From Candidatus Methylobacter oryzae (lineage in GTDB: Bacteria > Pseudomonadota > Gammaproteobacteria > Methylococcales > Methylomonadaceae), in assembly GCF_003994235.2 (NCBI RefSeq), contig NZ_RYFG02000104.1, positions 1 to 64,000 of the forward strand: a DNA stretch of 64,000 bases, given 5' to 3'. The position numbers and the translations under genes were made by a program. The first letter of the stretch is position 1; each line of letters starts with the position of its first letter. Positions 27,069-35,659 of this stretch are shown piece by piece. The notes beneath the pieces were generated by a model. That model saw only the letters and a program-made list of their open reading frames with translations, did not search any database and was not told where the DNA came from.

Positions 27069-28463
27069 ATGGCTAAGAATGGTCCAACCAATCGTTTCGG
27101 CAATTCCGCCGTCACTTCAATTCCCGATAACGTCCCGATGTTTAGCCAGCCAGGGCACAAATTGCGGACGTCTAACCAGATTGTCGACCGTAGCGCGCTG
27201 TCGAACAGCGATTATCAAGTTATCGACACCAGCCAGTTGACCAAGCTGCCCGGACAGCAGTTCAAAAGCGTTTCGCACGACGGCGAGCAGGGCATTATCC
27301 GGCTTGAGGAAGGCTGCGAGCACGAAAAGCCGGTGCCGAACCAGTTCACAGGGCCCAGTTTCCGCACGCAGAGGGAGCGTTTTCGTTTCGACGGCCACAA
27401 AATGCTTTATCACTTGGACCGTATCCAGGCTTGGCAAAACGGCCAGCGTTTCGCGCCGGTGCATATCGACATGGGGCTGACCAAGTTTTGCAACACAGCC
27501 TGTTTGTATTGCTACGCGGTAGTGCAGAACATGACCAAAGGTACGATGATCGGCCGTGAGGCGCTGCTGCAATTTGTCGAGGACTGCGGCAAGCTGGGTG
27601 TCAAGTCGCTGGGTTTTATCGGCGATGGCGAACCGACACTGAATCCTACGCTTTACGATGCGACCGTGTTGGCCGCCAGCCTGGGCATCGATACCTCGAT
27701 GGCGACCAACGGTCTGCTGTTGGACATGGACCGGGCGCACGATTTGCTGAAAAACATGAGTTATATCCGCTTCAACCTGTCCGCCGGTACACCGGAAGGT
27801 TTCCGGCGCGTGCACCAATCCAGCGAGAACAATTTCAAGCTGTTGATCGACAAAATCCGCGAGCTGGTCAAAATCAAGAAAGAAAACAACTACAAATGCA
27901 CGCTAGGCTTGCAAATGGTGCTGATTCCGGAATGCTTCGACGAGGTGCTGGCGGAAGCCGAATTGGGCGCCGAACTGGGCGTGGATTATTTCGTCATCAA
28001 GCATTGTTCGGATTCGGAATATAAGGAAATCGGTATCGATTACGACGCTTACCTGCAAATCGGCGATGTTCTGAGACAGGCCGAAAAGCTCAGCAACGAG
28101 AACTACGTAGTGCAGGCGAAATGGAACAAGATCAACGCCGCCGGTGAAACCAGCCTGTATAAAGACGGCTACCGGAAGTACGATCAATGCTTCGGTACTC
28201 CGTTTTTACTGCAAATCTCCGGTAACGGCAAAATCTATCCTTGCGGGCCGTTTTTTAATAAAGAGCGTTTTTATATCGGCGATTTGCATAAGGATTCTTT
28301 CTACGATTTGGTCGCTAACAGCGAGCGTTACTGGCAAGTGCATAAAGACGTTGCCGAATCGGTCGATGTGCATAAGGACTGCGCTATTGGCTGCCGGCAG
28401 GATTACGTCAACAAGTTCCTGTGGGATTTAAAAAATCCGCCTGAGCATATCAATTTTATTTGA
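27069..28463 (+). CDS. Radical SAM/SPASM-like protein, second of two in the island
   Basis: The 464-residue product has a long N-terminal extension (about 1-125), then the radical SAM motif CNTACLYC (Cys141, Cys145, Cys148). GDGEPTLNPTLYDATVLAAS and TNGLLLDMDRAH follow in the barrel. Near the C-terminus, CFGTPFLLQISGNGKIYPCG and CAIGC supply auxiliary-cluster cysteines of SPASM type. The end PPEHINFI matches the first radical SAM protein. The two are about 25% alike by eye in the C-terminal half and probably derive from one duplication. It is separated from the glycosyltransferase by 16 bases. Its substrate is unknown. Confidence 0.85.
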   Translation: MAKNGPTNRFGNSAVTSIPDNVPMFSQPGHKLRTSNQIVDRSALSNSDYQVIDTSQLTKLPGQQFKSVSHDGEQGIIRLEEGCEHEKPVPNQFTGPSFRTQRERFRFDGHKMLYHLDRIQAWQNGQRFAPVHIDMGLTKFCNTACLYCYAVVQNMTKGTMIGREALLQFVEDCGKLGVKSLGFIGDGEPTLNPTLYDATVLAASLGIDTSMATNGLLLDMDRAHDLLKNMSYIRFNLSAGTPEGFRRVHQSSENNFKLLIDKIRELVKIKKENNYKCTLGLQMVLIPECFDEVLAEAELGAELGVDYFVIKHCSDSEYKEIGIDYDAYLQIGDVLRQAEKLSNENYVVQAKWNKINAAGETSLYKDGYRKYDQCFGTPFLLQISGNGKIYPCGPFFNKERFYIGDLHKDSFYDLVANSERYWQVHKDVAESVDVHKDCAIGCRQDYVNKFLWDLKNPPEHINFI

Positions 28464-28479
28464 TGAATTTGAATTTAGG

Positions 28480-30297
28480 ATGGCTATGACTGGGCAAGAA
28501 AGACTCGATCAGCAAGACAGCAAGGATATATTCTTCCTTAATATAGAAGATGCTTACTCAGAAGCGGTAAAGCAGAATAAAATTGTCGATGAAAAAGGCT
28601 ATCAGCGTTTACAGTATTGTTACTATGATGGGCCGTTAACCGATATTGTACTGAATAATTTTATCCAGGTTTCGGCCGATAATTTTGTTGATTTTTTCGC
28701 CCATAACCATTTGCCGATACCGCAAATTATTGCCATTTCTCAAGATGGTGTAGTGCATTTTAACGAAATGCCTGCCGATGTTATTGAGGAAATTCAGCAA
28801 TATCGGAATCAATACTCTGTACCGGGATATATTCATGCCGATACTTACTTTGTTGATCCTTTATTGGCTCTAAATATTGCAAAGCAGCTGAATCGGGTTA
28901 ATTGCGGCCATCCGACCATAGACGGCTTACAAGTATGTTATTACCGGGGCGAATTACCTACACATGATATTGGCAACCTGATTCATATCGAATTTTCCGA
29001 TATTATCGATTTTTTTGTTATGTCCAGATTGCGGGTGCCTGAAAAAATTGAAATGCCTTGCGAGTTGGAAGAAGAACTAAAAGCTGCGGTAAAGGAAGAT
29101 TTTGTCAGCGCTTTAGAGGCTATAAAAGATAAACGATTAGTCTTTGTTCAACAATTAACTCGAGTGTCAAAAGCGTTGGAACCGGCTGTTGTTGAAGGCG
29201 AGCCAATACGCGTATTTATTCCCAGCTCTCGCCTGACCACTGTCATGCAATATAGCTCGCAAGGCGTAGCAAAGGCATTTGAAAAGCAAGGCTATCAGGT
29301 TCTTTTTTATATTGAATCTAACGATATGGAAGGTTCCAATGCTGTCGATTTCTTTAATACATATATCAACTTTAATCCACACGTTACCTTTAATGTAAAT
29401 AACGTAAATAATGGTTTTCTCCACGATGATGTTATTAATATTATGTGGTGGCAGGATTTAATGCCGGCAATTAGAAATCACCAGTTATTAAATTGGCGGA
29501 AAAACGATTTCAATTTCTCAATTTCGCCGATCTTTGATCAGCATCTTAAACAGTGCGGTGCTGAAAAAGTACAGCGCCAGCATTTTGTTTTCGATGAGGC
29601 TATATTCTATTCGGATAATAAACAGCTGCAGCAAAAAATAGTTTTTGTCGGCAGTTCGTATTTGCCGGCAATAAATTTTGCTGACAATCAGCAAATGCAA
29701 GCTATTACGGAGTTAGTTGAAATATTAAATCAGGGAAGAAGTTTCGATAAGCAGGCAATAACAACTATCGCGGAGCGCACTCATCTAAATTATGAGTTTG
29801 TGTTCTGGAAGCTTCTGCATTATGTCGTCAGGGACTATTCCGTAAAATGGCTTTGCCGAAATTCGAATTTGCCGGTGGAGATTTATGGACGTTATTGGGA
29901 GCAAGATTCGTTAGTTGCTCCTTTTTATCAAGGTGAGCTGCAACACGGTGTTCAGGTTGCTGATGTGTATCGCTCGGCAACTTATGCGATTGTTTCCCAT
30001 CCGTTTGAAATTAACTCCCAGCGCCTTGTCGAGGTTGCCGCTTGCGGTTGTATTCCAGTCGTTTACGATTGCCGGGATATTGCAGAAACGCCGCATTGGG
30101 ACGAGTTTTGCCTGTTTTTTAAAACCGAACAGGATTTGACGGATATTTTTGAAAATCGGGCAGTTCCTGCTAAGTCGCCGTTATTGTTAGCTCAAAAATT
30201 TACTTACGATACGGCTGTCTATCATTTTATTGAGCAGTCGGCGATACAGTCACTAAGCAACGTCCCTGCCAGCGATGCGGTTGAAAATCATAGCTAA
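28480..30297 (+). CDS. Glycosyltransferase with duplicated N-terminal motif
   Basis: The 605-residue product ends in a GT-B-like C-terminal domain (about 480-575) resembling CgeB-type family 1 transferases: VADVYRSATYAIVSHPFEIN, then SQRLVEVAACGCIPVVYD. The N-terminal 190 residues hold a tandem repeat: LQYCYYDGPLTDI with NFVDFFAHNHLPIPQI (residues 44-84) and LQVCYYRGELPTHDI with DIIDFFVMSRLRVPEKI (150-190). I do not recognise that motif. Start: ATG at 28480; an in-frame ATG at 28486 is possible. Codon use is more A/T-rich than in the module upstream. Transfer of the unknown sugar made by the module, or of legionaminic acid, to a protein or lipid is inference. Confidence 0.8.
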   Translation: MAMTGQERLDQQDSKDIFFLNIEDAYSEAVKQNKIVDEKGYQRLQYCYYDGPLTDIVLNNFIQVSADNFVDFFAHNHLPIPQIIAISQDGVVHFNEMPADVIEEIQQYRNQYSVPGYIHADTYFVDPLLALNIAKQLNRVNCGHPTIDGLQVCYYRGELPTHDIGNLIHIEFSDIIDFFVMSRLRVPEKIEMPCELEEELKAAVKEDFVSALEAIKDKRLVFVQQLTRVSKALEPAVVEGEPIRVFIPSSRLTTVMQYSSQGVAKAFEKQGYQVLFYIESNDMEGSNAVDFFNTYINFNPHVTFNVNNVNNGFLHDDVINIMWWQDLMPAIRNHQLLNWRKNDFNFSISPIFDQHLKQCGAEKVQRQHFVFDEAIFYSDNKQLQQKIVFVGSSYLPAINFADNQQMQAITELVEILNQGRSFDKQAITTIAERTHLNYEFVFWKLLHYVVRDYSVKWLCRNSNLPVEIYGRYWEQDSLVAPFYQGELQHGVQVADVYRSATYAIVSHPFEINSQRLVEVAACGCIPVVYDCRDIAETPHWDEFCLFFKTEQDLTDIFENRAVPAKSPLLLAQKFTYDTAVYHFIEQSAIQSLSNVPASDAVENHS

Positions 30298-30490
30298 CCT
30301 GATTAGGTTGAGTTATTTGATGAGAGCATGGCTTTACATCGCAATACTTCAAAAGAAATAAAGTTGACGCATTTAACTGTGAAGTATTTTTATCGCTTTA
30401 CTTTTGCTTGAATCTGAGGAGAGTAACAACGATAGATTCTTCCCAGGCTAACTGCGCTATGATGAAAGCCTCAGGGTCATTTAAGAAAAT
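30298..30490 (+). other. Leader-like gap before legF
   Basis: A 193-base gap splits the two halves of the sugar island. It contains a TTGACG at 30364-30369 as a possible -35, with only weak -10 candidates (TATTTT or TTTTAT). One inverted repeat has arms AATACTTC at 30343-30350 and GAAGTATT at 30381-30388; a second has arms CTGAGG at 30414-30419 and CCTCAG at 30469-30474. A GAGGAGAG Shine-Dalgarno-like string at 30416-30423 has no reading frame behind it. It could be a promoter with a structured leader. Confidence 0.4.
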
Positions 30491-31195
30491 ATGCCGACTC
30501 AAACATTGATTATTGTTCCCGCCAGAAGCGGCTCAAAGGGAATACCTGATAAAAATATAAAATGGTTAGGAGATAAGCCTTTGATTGCCTGGACGGCTCG
30601 GGCAATTCGGAAAGCAAATCCCCGCAACTCTCTTGCCATTTTATCGACCGATTCGGAAAGATACGCCGACGTCGGCCAAGAGGCCGGGTTGCATGTGCCT
30701 TTTGTTCGTCCGGCCGCTTGCTCTGACGACACGGCGTCGGCATTGGCCGTGATAGACCATGCATTGCAATGGTTCGAGGCTGAATATCGTTATTTGCCGG
30801 AACAACTGATGTGGCTGCAGCCGACTTCGCCGTTCCGGTCGTCTGCTATAATTGTGCAGGCTCTAGCGATGATGGTTCAACAGCAGGCGGACGGCGTAAT
30901 CGGTTGCAAGGAAATACACCGCGATTTGACGACGTTGTTCAAAACACGGGACGGCTTTTTAACTGCGCTGAGCGAGCAGCAAGTGCAAACCCGGCGCCAG
31001 GACGTCGAGCCGCTGTTGACGCCGAACGGCGCGATGTACTTGTGCAAAACTTCGGTCTTGCTGCAAAAACGCTCGTTTTATGCCGAGCGCACATTGCCGT
31101 TGGTCATGGACGCGATCATGAGTCTGGATATCGATACGCCAACCGACTGGGCGATGGCCGAAGCGTTGGTCGCAGCAGGATTGGTAGAACAATAA
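30491..31195 (+). CDS. legF: CMP-nonulosonic (legionaminic) acid synthetase
   Basis: This enzyme would activate legionaminic acid with CTP, giving CMP-legionaminic acid for transfer. The 234-residue product has the CMP-sialate synthetase signature IIVPARSGSKGIPDKNI (residues 7-23), with the conserved arginine and lysine. ILSTDSERYADV and LQPTSPFRS follow, and DIDTPTDW near the end supplies the metal-binding aspartates. It is a member of the NeuA/PseF/LegF group. LegF is chosen because the six following genes complete the legionaminic, not the pseudaminic, pathway. It is followed after 12 bases by legB. Confidence 0.9.
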   Translation: MPTQTLIIVPARSGSKGIPDKNIKWLGDKPLIAWTARAIRKANPRNSLAILSTDSERYADVGQEAGLHVPFVRPAACSDDTASALAVIDHALQWFEAEYRYLPEQLMWLQPTSPFRSSAIIVQALAMMVQQQADGVIGCKEIHRDLTTLFKTRDGFLTALSEQQVQTRRQDVEPLLTPNGAMYLCKTSVLLQKRSFYAERTLPLVMDAIMSLDIDTPTDWAMAEALVAAGLVEQ

Positions 31196-31207
31196 TCAAG
31201 TGACGTT

Positions 31208-32188
31208 ATGGCAAATATATTAGTGACCGGAGCCGACGGGTTCATCGGTTCGCATCTTACCGAAATGCTGGTCAAGCAGGGGCACCGGGTCAAAGCCCTA
31301 TCCCAATACAACTCGTTCAATGGCTGGGGCTGGCTGGAAGACATTGACGCTCTGGACCAAATCGAAGTCCTGAGCGGCGACGTCAGGGATCCGCATTACT
31401 GCAAACATATCACTCAGGGTATCGATGTGATCTATCATCTGGCCGCGTTGATTGCGATTCCGTACTCTTACGTGGCGCCGGACAGCTATGTCGACACCAA
31501 CATCAAAGGTACGCTGAATATCTGCCAAGCCGCGCTGGATAACAAAGTCGGGCGGGTTGTGCATACCTCGACCAGTGAAGTTTACGGCACGGCTCAATAC
31601 GTGCCCATCGACGAAAAACATCCATTGCAGCCGCAATCGCCGTACAGCGCCAGCAAAATCGCCGCCGATGCGATGGCGATGAGTTTTTATAATGCGTTCG
31701 GCTTGCCGCTGACGATAGCCCGTCCGTTCAACACTTACGGCCCCAGGCAGTCGGCCAGGGCGGTCATTCCGACAATTATCACCCAGATTGCCAGCGGCAA
31801 AAAACAAATCCGGTTGGGCGACGTTTCGCCGACGCGCGATTTCAATTACGTCGAAGACACTTGCCGCGGTTTTATTGCGCTGGCCGAATCCGACCAGACT
31901 CTGGGCGAGACGGTCAACATTGGCTCGAATTCGGAAATATCGATAGGCGACACGTTGAACCTGATTAAAGACATCATGCACAGCGATGTCGAGTTTATCG
32001 TCGACGAACAACGCTTGCGCCCGGAAAAATCCGAAGTGAACAGGCTCTGGTGCGATAACGGCAAAATCAAGGCGTTGACTGCTTTTGAGTCCCAGGTCGG
32101 CTTAAAAGAAGGGCTGAGGCGTACCGTCGATTGGTTTTTGCGGCCGGAAAACCTCGTGAAATATAAAGCCGGTATCTACAATGTATGA
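31208..32188 (+). CDS. legB: Nucleotide-sugar 4,6-dehydratase LegB
   Basis: LegB removes water from GDP-GlcNAc (or UDP-GlcNAc) to give the 4-keto-6-deoxy sugar, the first committed step. The 326-residue product has the Rossmann motif GADGFIGSH (residues 7-15). HTSTSEVYGTAQYVPID carries the dehydratase residues and PYSASKIAADAM the YxxxK pair, and the segment GDVSPTRDFNYVEDTCRGF is typical of the family. In Campylobacter jejuni the enzyme uses the GDP sugar; the ptmE gene downstream suggests the same here. The stop TGA overlaps an ATG in the frame of legC. Confidence 0.9.
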   Translation: MANILVTGADGFIGSHLTEMLVKQGHRVKALSQYNSFNGWGWLEDIDALDQIEVLSGDVRDPHYCKHITQGIDVIYHLAALIAIPYSYVAPDSYVDTNIKGTLNICQAALDNKVGRVVHTSTSEVYGTAQYVPIDEKHPLQPQSPYSASKIAADAMAMSFYNAFGLPLTIARPFNTYGPRQSARAVIPTIITQIASGKKQIRLGDVSPTRDFNYVEDTCRGFIALAESDQTLGETVNIGSNSEISIGDTLNLIKDIMHSDVEFIVDEQRLRPEKSEVNRLWCDNGKIKALTAFESQVGLKEGLRRTVDWFLRPENLVKYKAGIYNV

Positions 32189-32220
32189 CGACAAGGATGT
32201 AGGAGGTACGGTTCCAGGGA

Positions 32221-32234
32221 AAGGGGACGACTGC
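32221..32234 (+). promoter_or_regulatory. Ribosome-binding site that decides the legC start
   Basis: AAGGGGA at 32221-32227 lies seven bases before the in-frame ATG at 32235. The ATG at 32181, which overlaps the legB stop, has no good Shine-Dalgarno sequence. Two further purine-rich strings (AGGAGG at 32201-32206 and near 32243) have no correctly spaced in-frame start. Confidence 0.55.
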
Positions 32235-33404
32235 ATGGGAGCAGGAGGTTGTGCAACGCAAGGAGCGGTTGCCGAGGACTTTGTCCGTTTCGTCAGGGAA
32301 CTGTTCCTATCCGACCAGCCGATCCCGCTGCATGCGCCGCTGTTCACGGGCCGGGAAAAAGAATACCTGCTGGATGCGATAGACAGCACGTTCGTGTCCA
32401 GTGTCGGCCGCTACGTAGACCGCTTCGAAGCCGAATGCGCGGTCTACACCGGCGCCAAGTACGCGGTGGCGACGGTGAACGGTACGTCGGCCTTGCATGT
32501 TGCTTTGTTACTGGCCGGCGTGAAGCAAGACGAAGAAGTCATCACCCAGGCGTTGACGTTTGTCGCGACTTGTAACGCAATCCATTATTGCGGCGCCGAG
32601 CCGGTTTTTATCGACGTCGATAAAACCTCGCTCGGGCTATCGGCCCAAGCATTGGCCGACTATTTGGATAAATTCGCCGGAATACGCAACGGCGAAACCC
32701 GGAACAAACAAACCGGCAAACGTATCGCCGCCTGTGTGCCGATGCATACGTTCGGCCACTCGGCTGACATGCCCGGCATTATCGAAGTCTGCGAAAAATA
32801 CCACATCCCGGTCGTCGAGGATGCCGCGGAAGCGTTGGGCAGCACGCTGCATGGCCGGCATTGCGGTACGTTCGGCCGGTTGGGCGTATTGAGCTTCAAT
32901 GGCAACAAAATCATGACGACAGGCGGAGGCGGCATGATCTTGACCGACGACGAACAATTGGCTAAACAAGCCAAGCACCTGACGACAACCGCCAAGCTGC
33001 CGCATCCGTGGCAGTTCATGCACGACCAAATCGGATTCAATTACCGGATGCCGAATCTGAATGCCGCGTTAGGCGTCGCGCAACTCGAATGCTTGTCTGA
33101 GTTCCTAATCAAAAAACGCGAGCTGGCGGCGCGCTATATCGATTGGTGCGGACGCAACCGATGGCAATGCGTCGTCGAACCCGAAGCAGCATGCTCGAAT
33201 TATTGGCTGAACGCGCTCGTGCTGGAAGACGAGGCGGCGCGAGACGCTTTCTTGACGGTGACCAACGAGCAGGGCGTGATGACCCGGCCGGTCTGGGAGC
33301 CGATGCATCGCCTGCCGATGTACCGGCATTGCCAAAAAGATAGTCTGGTCAACACCGAGTGGGCTGCGGCCAGAGTCGTCAACATTCCCAGCAGCGTGAT
33401 CTGA
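32235..33404 (+). CDS. legC: Legionaminic acid pathway aminotransferase LegC
   Basis: LegC transfers an amino group to C4 of the 4-keto-6-deoxy sugar using PLP. The 389-residue product is a DegT/DnrJ/EryC1 aminotransferase: TFVSSVGRYVDRFE, then VNGTSALHVALLLAGV, PVVEDAAEALGS with the aspartate, and LSFNGNKIMTTGGGG with the PLP lysine. Family members usually begin near the FVRFVRELF block. Both candidate starts add residues ahead of it; from ATG 32181 there would be 18 more. I chose 32235 for its ribosome-binding site. The stop overlaps the ATG of legG (TGATG). Confidence 0.88.
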   Translation: MGAGGCATQGAVAEDFVRFVRELFLSDQPIPLHAPLFTGREKEYLLDAIDSTFVSSVGRYVDRFEAECAVYTGAKYAVATVNGTSALHVALLLAGVKQDEEVITQALTFVATCNAIHYCGAEPVFIDVDKTSLGLSAQALADYLDKFAGIRNGETRNKQTGKRIAACVPMHTFGHSADMPGIIEVCEKYHIPVVEDAAEALGSTLHGRHCGTFGRLGVLSFNGNKIMTTGGGGMILTDDEQLAKQAKHLTTTAKLPHPWQFMHDQIGFNYRMPNLNAALGVAQLECLSEFLIKKRELAARYIDWCGRNRWQCVVEPEAACSNYWLNALVLEDEAARDAFLTVTNEQGVMTRPVWEPMHRLPMYRHCQKDSLVNTEWAAARVVNIPSSVI

Positions 33405-34582
33405 TGCAGCAGGTTCAACGTAAAATTTGCGTTGTCACCGGTTCGCGCGCCGAATACGGCTTGTTGTATTGGCTGATGAAAGAGATCCAGGACGATGCCG
33501 ACTTGGCTCTGCAACTTGTCGTTACCGGTATGCACCTGTCGCCGGAATTCGGTTTGACCTGGAAGCAGATTGAACTAGACGGTTTTACGATCCAACGCAA
33601 AGTGGAAATGCTACTGTCCTCGGACACGCCGGTCGGCATCGCTAAATCGATAGGCCTGGGCGTGATCGGTTTTGCAGATGCGCTGGACGCGTTGCAGCCG
33701 GATCTGCTGGTGGTGCTGGGCGATCGGTTCGAGATTTTTGCCGCCTGCCAGGCGGCGATGGCGCACCGCATCCTGGTTGCCCATATTCACGGTGGCGAAA
33801 TCACCGAAGGCGCGGTCGACGATGCGATACGCCACGCGATCAGCAAAATGGCGCATCTGCATTTCACTGCAACCGAACGCTACCGGCAGCGCGTAATTCA
33901 GTTGGGCGAGCAGCCACGGCATGTGTTTAACGTCGGCGCGCTGGGCTTGGATAATATCGCTCGGTTGCAATTGTTGGATAGGGAACAGCTCGAGCAAGCC
34001 ATTGATTTTAAATTGGGCCAACGTAACCTGTTGGTGACGTTTCATCCTGTCACGCTGGAAAAAGCGACGGCGGCCGCGCAATTCGAGCAATTGCTGCAAG
34101 CGCTGGACCGGTTCGGCGATTGCCATATCATTTTCACGCTGCCCAATGCCGATACCGACGGCCGCGCGATTATCGGCATGGTCGAGCAATACCGGCAGCG
34201 CTTTCCCGAACGGGTCGCGGCGTTTGTGTCACTGGGGACGTTGCGTTATTTATCTGCGTTGCAATATATGAACGCGGTGGTCGGCAATTCGTCCAGCGGT
34301 TTGATCGAAGCTCCGGCTTTTAAAATCGGCACGATCAATATCGGCGACAGACAGAAAGGCCGGCTGTGCGCCGATAGCGTGATTCATTGCGAGCCCGAAG
34401 CCGAGGCTATCGCCAAGGCGGTGGACCAGCTTTTTTCCGAACAATTTCAAGCATTGTTGCAAGCGGTCGAAAATCCTTACGGCGACTGCGGCGCTTCGGC
34501 CAAAATCAAAACCGTGCTGAAAACGCAGCAGTTGGACTGCTTATTGAAAAAAAGTTTTTACGATCTGGAATGCAGGGTATAA
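33404..34582 (+). CDS. legG: UDP/GDP-sugar hydrolysing 2-epimerase LegG
   Basis: LegG inverts C2 and releases the nucleotide, yielding the 6-deoxy-mannosamine derivative. The 392-residue product belongs to the NeuC/WecB-like epimerase family: CVVTGSRAEYGLLYWLMKEI at the start, then DLLVVLGDRFEIFAA, HIHGGEITEGAVDDAIRHAI, and the C-terminal VGNSSSGLIEAPAFKIGTIN. The start is the ATG overlapping the legC stop; a longer frame from 33359 is a shadow of legC. legI begins 3 bases after the stop. Confidence 0.92.
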   Translation: MQQVQRKICVVTGSRAEYGLLYWLMKEIQDDADLALQLVVTGMHLSPEFGLTWKQIELDGFTIQRKVEMLLSSDTPVGIAKSIGLGVIGFADALDALQPDLLVVLGDRFEIFAACQAAMAHRILVAHIHGGEITEGAVDDAIRHAISKMAHLHFTATERYRQRVIQLGEQPRHVFNVGALGLDNIARLQLLDREQLEQAIDFKLGQRNLLVTFHPVTLEKATAAAQFEQLLQALDRFGDCHIIFTLPNADTDGRAIIGMVEQYRQRFPERVAAFVSLGTLRYLSALQYMNAVVGNSSSGLIEAPAFKIGTINIGDRQKGRLCADSVIHCEPEAEAIAKAVDQLFSEQFQALLQAVENPYGDCGASAKIKTVLKTQQLDCLLKKSFYDLECRV

Positions 34583-34585
34583 ATC

Positions 34586-35659
34586 ATGAGCGTTTTTATC
34601 ATCGCGGAAGCCGGCGTCAACCATAACGGGGATTTGGATACGGCTCGCAGGCTGGTCGATGCGGCGGTTGCGGCCGGGGCGGATGCCGTCAAGTTCCAGA
34701 CGTTTAAAGCCGAAAACCTGGTCACGCGGCATGCCGGGAAAGCCGGCTACCAGAAAGTCACCACCGATGCCGACGAAAGCCAGTTGGCGATGTTGAAGCG
34801 GTTGGAATTGAAATATGAGTTCCACTTTGAATTGCTGGATTATTGCCGGCGGCAGGGTATCGAGTTTTTATCGACCGCGTTCGACTTTGAAAGCCTGGAT
34901 TTTCTGGTTCGGGAGCTGGGCGTTAATAGGTTGAAAATACCGTCAGGCGAAATCACCAATGGGCCGTTTTTACTGGCTTATGCACAAACCGGCAAACGGG
35001 TTATTTTGTCGACCGGCATGGCGACGTTGGGCGAAATCGAAACGGCGTTGGGCGTGCTGGTGTTCGGCTATCTTGACCAGGACTTACCACCATCTATCGA
35101 TGCTTTCCGGTGCGCTTATAGTTCGCCGCAAGGGCAGGAAGTTCTGTACGACAAAGTGACGCTCTTGCATTGCACGTCCGAATACCCGACGCCGGTGGAG
35201 AATATCAATCTTAGGGCGATGGATGTATTGCAACAGGCTTTCGGGCTGGATGTGGGTTACTCGGACCATAGTGTAGGTTTGTTGGTGCCGGTCGTCGCGG
35301 CGGCACGCGGAGCGACGGTTATCGAAAAACATTTTACATTGGATAGAGCGCTGCAAGGGCCTGATCATCAGGTGTCGCTGGAGCCTGATGAGCTTAAGGA
35401 AATGGTATGTAACATCCGAGATGTCGAGAAAGTATTAGGTCAATGTATTAAATGTCCCCAACCGCTGGAGTTGGAAAACCGGCAAGTCGTACGCAAAAGC
35501 CTGGTCGCAAAGCGCGCGATTTCGGCAGGCGAACCGTTTACTGACGAGAATTTGACTCTCAAACGTCCCGGTACCGGTAAAAGCCCGATGGATTATTGGG
35601 CGATGCTGGGAAAAACCAGCTGTCGGGATTACGGTGCGGACGAGTTGATCGATGGCTAA
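34586..35659 (+). CDS. legI: Legionaminic acid synthase LegI
   Basis: LegI condenses the 6-deoxy-mannosamine derivative with phosphoenolpyruvate to give the nine-carbon acid. The 357-residue NeuB-type barrel starts IIAEAGVNHNGDLDTARRLV. It carries FKAENLVTRHAGKAGYQK, RLKIPSGEITNGPFL with the substrate-binding residues, STGMATLGEIE, and VGYSDHSVGL. The C-terminal SAF/antifreeze-like domain (about 290-357) is present, with VRKSLVAKRAISAGEPFTDE. The end overlaps the acetyltransferase gene by 8 bases, indicating coupled translation. Confidence 0.93.
   Translation: MSVFIIAEAGVNHNGDLDTARRLVDAAVAAGADAVKFQTFKAENLVTRHAGKAGYQKVTTDADESQLAMLKRLELKYEFHFELLDYCRRQGIEFLSTAFDFESLDFLVRELGVNRLKIPSGEITNGPFLLAYAQTGKRVILSTGMATLGEIETALGVLVFGYLDQDLPPSIDAFRCAYSSPQGQEVLYDKVTLLHCTSEYPTPVENINLRAMDVLQQAFGLDVGYSDHSVGLLVPVVAAARGATVIEKHFTLDRALQGPDHQVSLEPDELKEMVCNIRDVEKVLGQCIKCPQPLELENRQVVRKSLVAKRAISAGEPFTDENLTLKRPGTGKSPMDYWAMLGKTSCRDYGADELIDG

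Noticed and set aside
27117-27818. 233-codon minus-strand open frame under the second radical SAM gene
   Set aside because: Histidine- and arginine-rich composition typical of an antisense frame, no motif, fully covered by a clear gene. The same applies to 24061-24588, 31298-32011 and 33611-34189.
33359-33403. Longer N-terminus for legG
   Set aside because: The added residues overlap the end of legC and do not match the family; the TGATG junction gives the natural start.
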